Positions 57,840 to 64,000 of a stretch of DNA of 64,000 nucleotides are shown piece after piece (the stretch's first letter is position 1; each line of letters begins with the position of its first letter). The stretch is from Antedon mediterranea (taxonomy: Eukaryota > Echinodermata > Crinoidea > Comatulida > Antedonidae): positions 4,648,001-4,712,000 of the forward strand of contig NC_092672.1 in assembly GCF_964355755.1 (NCBI RefSeq). Direction: 5' to 3'. The notes beneath the pieces are model-generated. The model was not told the origin of the DNA. It saw nothing but the letters and a program-made list of their open reading frames with translations, and searched no databases. The position numbers and the translations under genes are program-made.

Positions 57840-60800
57840 ATGATAGAGGTGATAATAGAGTTAGCGATTGTATTTGCTATCATGTCGGTGGTAGCACTAC
57901 AGTTAGCTTACCCTAGACTCTGGACTGACATCACATTCATCGCCGATAAAGTGAAGACAACACGTCGACTTAAACAGTTTGCTGCCCAGAAGATTCCACG
58001 AACGATAGTTGATGTTTTTGAAGAACACGCGCGAAATACTCCCGATAAAGTTTTTCTGGTATACCAAAGTCAAAACTATACGTACGCAGATGTCAACAAA
58101 GCGGCGAACAGAGTTGCTAGGGTGGCACAGCAGATGGGCTTCAGAGTGGGGGATGTCGTAGCACTGTTATTTATGAATGAACCTGCATTTATTTGGAACC
58201 TACTGGGTTTTGCCAAACTTAGTGTCCGGTGTGCTCTTTTGAACTATAACTTAAAAGCCAAATCGTTACTGCATTGTTTTCGAGTAGGGCAAGCGAAAGC
58301 ACTGATAGTTGGTAAAGGTAAGCTGATATTATAATTTTTCTATCTTAGAAAATTCCAATTTACGTACATGTAAACTACTTCTGTTACGTAAACGCCGTCA
58401 CCGTATACCGTTTGAGTGTGCATGTTTAAGAGTATGATTAGTGAGATTCACTATGACAGAAATAGGCATATTGTGATTTTCTCCACTCGGACCTCATCTC
58501 AGTTCTGATGATGTTACAGAATCTAATACAGTATTAATACATTACAGGACACATTCATATACGCTCTCATATGTATCTTGTAACTCATAAGTTACTCTGT
58601 GCCAGCGCAGGAATTGAATACAAAAGCAGTTGTGTGAGAAAGATAAGAAGGGGGCCTACATCGACCGAGAAGATTCGTTTATGCTATAATAATACTGTAC
58701 GTTTTAATAGAAATTGAATTGAATTGAAATTGAATTGAATAGCCTTCAACCTTTATTGAACTGTCAAAATATAGAAAGAATTAACTTGCATTTATCACAT
58801 ATTTTGAGGTTCATTCGTTTGTACTTCTTTTTTTCCGTATGGTTCGATCACCTACACACATCCGCTAACAAAATTGAAGGCAGTCCAAAGCGAAATTGAG
58901 ACCAAACATCAATCAATCAATGCCACTTAATAGTAATTATCATTAATTGATTATATATCATATTTGAACGCTCTTTACGCGCTATTTCCTATATTGAAAT
59001 TGTTACAAGGCTGTGTACGGCACGTAGTTCGGTGGTTGGAATTGAACTTCTGGCTGGGGGTTGAACGAGGATGTGGGAAGCTTGATTGGCCTGGTTCGCA
59101 ACAAGGATGTGAGAAATCCAACTTGTGGCTGGGGTGGAAGGTGGATGTGGGAAAGGGTGGTACGTGAAGGAGGCCTAGTTTACTCCTGGAAACAATTAAT
59201 ATGCGGACACCCGGAATTAGAAATCTAGCAATACACGAATAATATAAATCTTGTTTGTCAAAACATGCCTTTTTAACATTAACGTATCACATATTGACAT
59301 GATTTAACAACGGATATGCTTCGGTTTTGGCATCTTCCAATCTGAATGCTATGATTTAAGGTTGGAAACTAGGGCCATGTCCAGATATACATCTCATAAT
59401 ATAGGCCTATCTATTTTCAATTAAGTATCTTAATATCATGCATCGTCCTTCGTACATCCTTGACAGGACTATACACCAACGGCACAAAATGAAAAATGGT
59501 TTCATCTATAAAAAGAAGTGGTACTATCGGTACTGTATAAAGAAAAAAAATTTTAAAATCCTGTAAATAAAACATAATAATTTTGATAGTTATTATACAA
59601 AAAGGAAGGATAAAACTACAGTATAAGTTGTTGTCATAAGCTAATACTACTGTGAAACTTTACGAAAGTGATTATTTGAGATGTAAAATTTAGAATACCA
59701 TACCACCCATAAGTGCGCTTATCTAAAATCTTAAATTGAAGAGTCTTAGCAGTTATTTCGCCTTATATCGTCATTATATTGTCATATCCCTTGTATTTTA
59801 AGACTCTACTTATGCAGTTACCAAGCTTAGGTATTGCCTAGTGGAATCAAGAGAAATGGAAGTATGGTATTGAATACGGATTAAATGTAATGATTATATA
59901 GGCCTGTGTTGTATAACTAATTATTATTATCGCGTTTAAACTCGAATTATTTCCGGGTTTTATCTGGAAAATGAGAGTTTAAAAAGTGTATTTGGTATTT
60001 GTTTAAATTACATAATTCTAGATCGTTAAGTAAGTAGCGTTTTTTAAAAAATAAACTGCTGAATTATTGTGGCAGTTTTTAAAACTATTAATGTTTTGTT
60101 ATGAAAGTTTTATGACAGTTATTATGAGATGATGTTACAGAAGATGATGATTGTATTATGATGACATAATATATAATAATAATAATGTTTACAGCACTAC
60201 AGTTGGTATAGGCCTAAATGGTGATTGATGACAATGACGGAAGTGATAAAGAATGATAATGACGATGACGGTGATGATTCTGAAAACAATGATAAAGATG
60301 ATGATGTATGGTAATGACGATGACATCAGGATGATGATGACGATGATGAATGTGATAACGCCACTGAAAATGACGATCATAAAATCTAATATGCGAAAAG
60401 TGGTGATACTGATAATGATCATGATACTGATTATAATGATTTAGATAAATGATTAAGTCGTATAATAATGACCATAGCAAACGTTATCTCAGCAAACATT
60501 CTTTAGCGAAGGATAATCATATTGAAAAGTAAACCGAGTCACGAGTGGGTCATACTGTAGTTCATGTTCATGATCAAGGTCAATATCTGACCGTCCTTGA
60601 AACATGGTCACTGGACCTTCACGAAAGCCAATTAATCAAAATTTATCTGACCAACGGGGGTGATGACAATGTTCCGATGTAAACACGGATGCTTCTGTGG
60701 TCGTAATAGAAATACTCCTTTAGATACCATCTAGGTGTCAGGTAAAGTTCATCCATTGCTTGTTCAGTGCAAATTGAACGTTTAACTCGATAAAACATCT

Positions 60801-63663
60801 ATTATATTGATCTATTGAGGATCTAGGCCTATTTGATATTGATCTAATATAGGCCTAGATCATTATTGTTATTGATCTATTGATATAGGCCTATTAGGTA
60901 CCGTATACGTTATTTATATTGATCTAATAATATAGGCCTAGATCATTATTGGTAAATGATCTATAGAAATTATTATTTTGATTGATCTATTGATATCATA
61001 GTCTAAAAATTATATTATTGATATAAGTTTACCGTATTGATATTGATATAGGTCTAGATTGATTGATAATTGATATCTAGCCAAATAAGTTACTGATTAT
61101 AATCAATTCGGATATATAGCCTAATTATTGATTAGTCTATATAACTTATAAGTTACTGTGTTGATAGACATAGATTTATTGACAATTAACCTATTATCTA
61201 TCCTATTTAGGTTAAAGGTTATAATGCAAAAACGCATTGTTGTTTCATGACTTGACTTGATTATTTCGAATAATTAACATTTATCATTCTTTCAAACAAG
61301 CAGCCTAGCCTAGAATTATGATGAGTGTGCATGCCAGGAAGTTATGTTTTAAATATCATTTCCAACAAGAAAAGCCATTAAATTAATTGTAGGTTTCGAA
61401 GAATGCGCATATTTCCGTTTGTATTGTAATACTGAACTTTTATAACGTGGCATTTTGATCTCTTTCTAAGAACTTTAGTTATGTTAAAGGTTTAACGGAG
61501 ACATAAGTACAATGCGCCGTTTTCTACAGCATTATTGTGTGAAACATATTAATTGCTACTATATAGGCCTAAGGTTAACTAAGCACATCAATTGACTGGA
61601 TAATTGGTATAGGCCTATCAAGAAAAGGGAAATTGTAATTAAATTAAAATACTATTTTAAACTATTACTTTTTCCAATTTATCTTTAACGTTTCATTTTC
61701 CCAATTTCTAATAAGCAAAATAGGATTGATTAGTTACATATTTAAATAGCAATGAAGATCGTCAAATGTTTTTCAAGTTAAAGTTATAAAATATTCTGAA
61801 AAAGCAAAAAATATCATTCTTATTATTCTCCCACGAGAATAGACGAAAGAGTTATCCGTTCTTATTATTATTCCAATTATGCCTAATAGTGCTAGTTTGA
61901 AATGTCAAAAAAAAAAAAGATATAAGAATATTTGTAGCGTATGCACCACACACCACTGTATGCATGAACATTGCAAAAGCTAGAGCCAGAAACTATTAGT
62001 ATTTTACTAAGCTTAAAAAAAGTTACAATCTTAGAAACTTGTTTAAATCTCAGTGTTTTATCCACATCGTGCCGCTAAAGACCTGTCGGTTCTGCAAAGG
62101 CAACATATTAGTGGCATGAGCTTAAGTGAGCATAATCTATACTCTGAACTGAAATCAAGATCACCTTAAATAAGATTATATATCGTATCCACTTGCGGTA
62201 TTCACGATTTGTTTCAGTAAATTAAATTGTCAATAGCGTACTTATAAGAGCAATTTTGTCCTCTTAGGCGATCAACTTCAGGAGTTAACCAAACAGATTC
62301 TACCGGTTCTGATACAGAGTGGAACTTCCGTCTGGTTACAGGAATCCGACAACAACAACACTTGGCCTCCTCCGACAAACAAGCATATCATGCAGGCGAA
62401 TCCGCTTGTGGGGGACATTAGCGACTTGGACCTGCCACGTGATGTGCGGAAGGGTCTCAATTTTAGAGACCCTGTCGTGTACATCTATACTTCTGGGACT
62501 ACAGGTGAATATTTAAATGTTTGGACATTAACTAAATCACGCGATTTTACCCGTATTCAATTTTGTATCAACTTTTTCCGCCTCCCCTATAAGATTGTAC
62601 TGCTCTACTGCAATTATTTCAAAAATTGTTTTGAAAAGAAATAAAACAGATATTAATTCAATAACCGTTTAAAGTAGTAACACATTACCATTCCGGGCAT
62701 CAATACTTTTACCATTTTTAAAAGTTGACAATAATGTGTTTGAACTGCCAAAAGTCGTCAACTTTCTTTAAAAGTAAGTTGAATAAATAAGTCAACGAAT
62801 TTATACATTTTATTATATTAACTTTGATTTCACACTTTTCGGCTCAATTGGATATGCCTTCGAGGCATCCTGTCACAAAGAAGCATTCAAAATGACATAA
62901 GTTATGCCATAATCACACAATTGTTATATTCTTGTCTATTTCTCTTGGGATATAGGATTACCAAAAGCCAGCAAGTTGTCACATTATAAACTCCTAGCGG
63001 GTGGCAGTCTTCTAAACTTTTTCAACTTTACTGCCGATGACGTCATGTACATAACGCTTCCCCTTTATCATATATCTGCTCTGTTTTTCGGTCTTAGTAA
63101 CGCAATCAACAAAGGTAAGTATTGGAGTTTTGTTTCTATGGTATTGTTATGGCAGTAACTAATACGCGTGACGTAGTCTTGTAAAACGTCCTATGATTGG
63201 TCAAAAGTTACAACGCTTATTTTCCGCCAGTTATGCGTAGGTCTAACTTTACAGTATATGCAGCAGCATGTTCAACAAAGCGCCACTGTCTTGATAGGTG
63301 GTATATCTTTATCACTGTGGAAAAAATATTTTTCAGTAAACGAAGAAAAATATCAAGCGTTGAGGGCGTAAATGAATTTTCGCAAAAACAATTAGCATTC
63401 ATTTATTCTTAGAATTGTTTCATTCGTAAATTTGTTATTGTTAAAAATTGGAAAATCATTAATTTTATAGAACTAACTTTATTTGTCAATAACTGTATTT
63501 TACTTAATAAAATGTAATAATTTCATTGTGTATTTCAGGCGCAACGATTGTTCTAAGGTCCAAGTTTTCAGCGTCCACATTCTGGGATGATTGCCGGAAA
63601 CACAACGTATCGGTCGTGCTTTACGTCGGCGAACTGTTCCGGTATCTCCTAGCAAGACCAAAG
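57840..63663 (+). CDS. SLC27A2-like: Very-long-chain acyl-CoA synthetase / fatty acid transport protein (SLC27A2-like), 5' part
   Basis: Four coding exons: 57840-58317, 62268-62504, 62956-63114, 63539-63663 (999 bp, 333 residues); the gene continues past the window (phase 0 donor gtaaac). Residues about 4-24 form a membrane segment ([20 protein letters not shown]). Then come FATP-type sequences: [35 protein letters not shown], the AMP-binding loop YIYTSGTTG (about 231-239) continuing [22 protein letters not shown], and [19 protein letters not shown] with [11 protein letters not shown]. The closest family members by eye are SLC27A2/A6. Known members take up long fatty acids and activate them to acyl-CoA using ATP at the ER, peroxisome or plasma membrane. 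Intron 2 cuts the AMP-binding loop at the last glycine. The start is the first ATG after a good acceptor. Confidence 0.93.
60200..60450. repeat. GATGAC-rich microsatellite zone
   Basis: Imperfect runs of gatgat, gatgac and gataatgat. Open frames on both strands here are Met/Ile or His/Tyr-rich and not genes. Confidence 0.8.
60790..61200. repeat. Degenerate repeat with AGGCCTA
   Basis: Several diverged copies of 'attgatctattgatatagg' plus 'cctagatcattatt', about 50-110 bp apart. Confidence 0.6.
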
Positions 63664-63671
63664 GTAAACAT

Positions 63672-63745
63672 AATTATGGTTAGGTGGTTATGGTGCTCGT
63701 CTGTCAATCCGATTGCCCTGGGTTAAAATCCAGTATCCTCGCCAT
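63672..63745 (+). mobile_element. tRNA-like SINE head
   Basis: 'ggttaggtggttatggtgct' resembles a tRNA A box and 'gggttaaaatccag' a degraded B box; a T-rich stretch follows. It lies within 10 bp of the SLC27A exon 4 donor. Confidence 0.4.
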
Positions 63746-63782
63746 TTTTTTTTTCTTACAATACAGTACCGTATAATATATA

Positions 63783-63940
63783 ACTCTGTTTACACTATCA
63801 AACTAGTTTGACAAAAAAAAGTGTGATGTGCCTAAATATGGTAGTGATATGCCTAAATATGGTAGTGATATTGCATCATCATGTCCATATGGACACATCA
63901 CTTTTTTTGTCACATATAGTTTGATAGTGTAGACATAGCT
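63783..63940. mobile_element. MITE family 1 copy in the SLC27A gene
   Basis: The left end is ACTCTGTTTACACTATCAAA, the right end 'tgatagtgtagacatagct'. Modules 'gtgcctaaatatggtagtga' occur twice. Confidence 0.8.
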
Positions 63941-64000
63941 TCAGATTGTAACCGTAGGCCCTGTATGTTTCGTTCTGTGAAATAATTATCAATGGTTTGC

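Larger units (their letters stand above)
58318..62267 (+). other. Intron of the SLC27A gene
   Basis: 3.95 kb without a coding exon. It contains a (GAATT)-rich run joined to a retroposon tail (about 58710-58790), a G-rich duplicated segment (59025-59165, 'aggatgtgggaa'), a GATGAC-rich microsatellite (60200-60450) and a degenerate AGGCCTA-rich repeat (60790-61200). Confidence 0.5.

Noticed and set aside
60189-60480. Frames in the GATGAC zone
   Set aside because: Low-complexity microsatellite translated in several frames.

Overview
This is a eukaryotic window from an AT-rich animal genome. The genes are split by many GT-AG introns, coding exons are sparse, and the DNA between them is packed with small inverted-repeat elements, SINE and LINE tails and minisatellites. 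The gene repertoire (SMPD4, an SLC27A2-like acyl-CoA synthetase, an ML-domain protein), the very frequent AGGCCTA palindrome and the style of repeats suggest a marine invertebrate deuterostome, most likely an echinoderm. That assignment is inference, since no species marker is present.

Layout. 1-5143 is transposon debris. A minus-strand gene of unknown family has a clear first coding exon at 20912-21580 and probably a coiled-coil exon at 5144-5251; the 15.7 kb between them holds only repeats that I can name. Divergent from it, 22859-26276 (+) is a complete five-exon gene for a secreted ML-domain lipid-binding protein with six cysteines. Convergent with that, 27419-39638 (-) is a complete 16-exon SMPD4 gene (789 codons, every intron phase consistent). 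39639-53368 is gene-poor, with a few candidate exons of unidentified genes (43495-43609 and 45271-45386 on minus; 47040-47180 on plus). From a TATA box at 53369, through a noncoding exon and a 4.3 kb intron, runs an SLC27A/FATP gene (coding exons 57840-63663, 333 codons) that leaves the window at its 3' side.

Repeats dominate. At least six different terminal-inverted-repeat families are flanked by the same 3-bp target duplication, TTA or TAA, which suggests related (Harbinger-type) transposases. The commonest (ends AGCTCTGTCTACACTATCAA) has about 15 copies, and in two of them its internal 21-bp unit has expanded into a satellite array. Several satellites touch gene structure: one supplies the acceptor of ML-gene exon 4, one has grown out of the SMPD4 stop-codon/3' UTR sequence, and others lie next to SMPD4 splice sites.

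No operon, CRISPR array, viral gene or bacterial system is present. Two of the three identified genes concern lipid handling (sphingomyelin breakdown, fatty-acid uptake and activation) and the third binds lipids, but they are separate transcription units and no shared regulation is visible.
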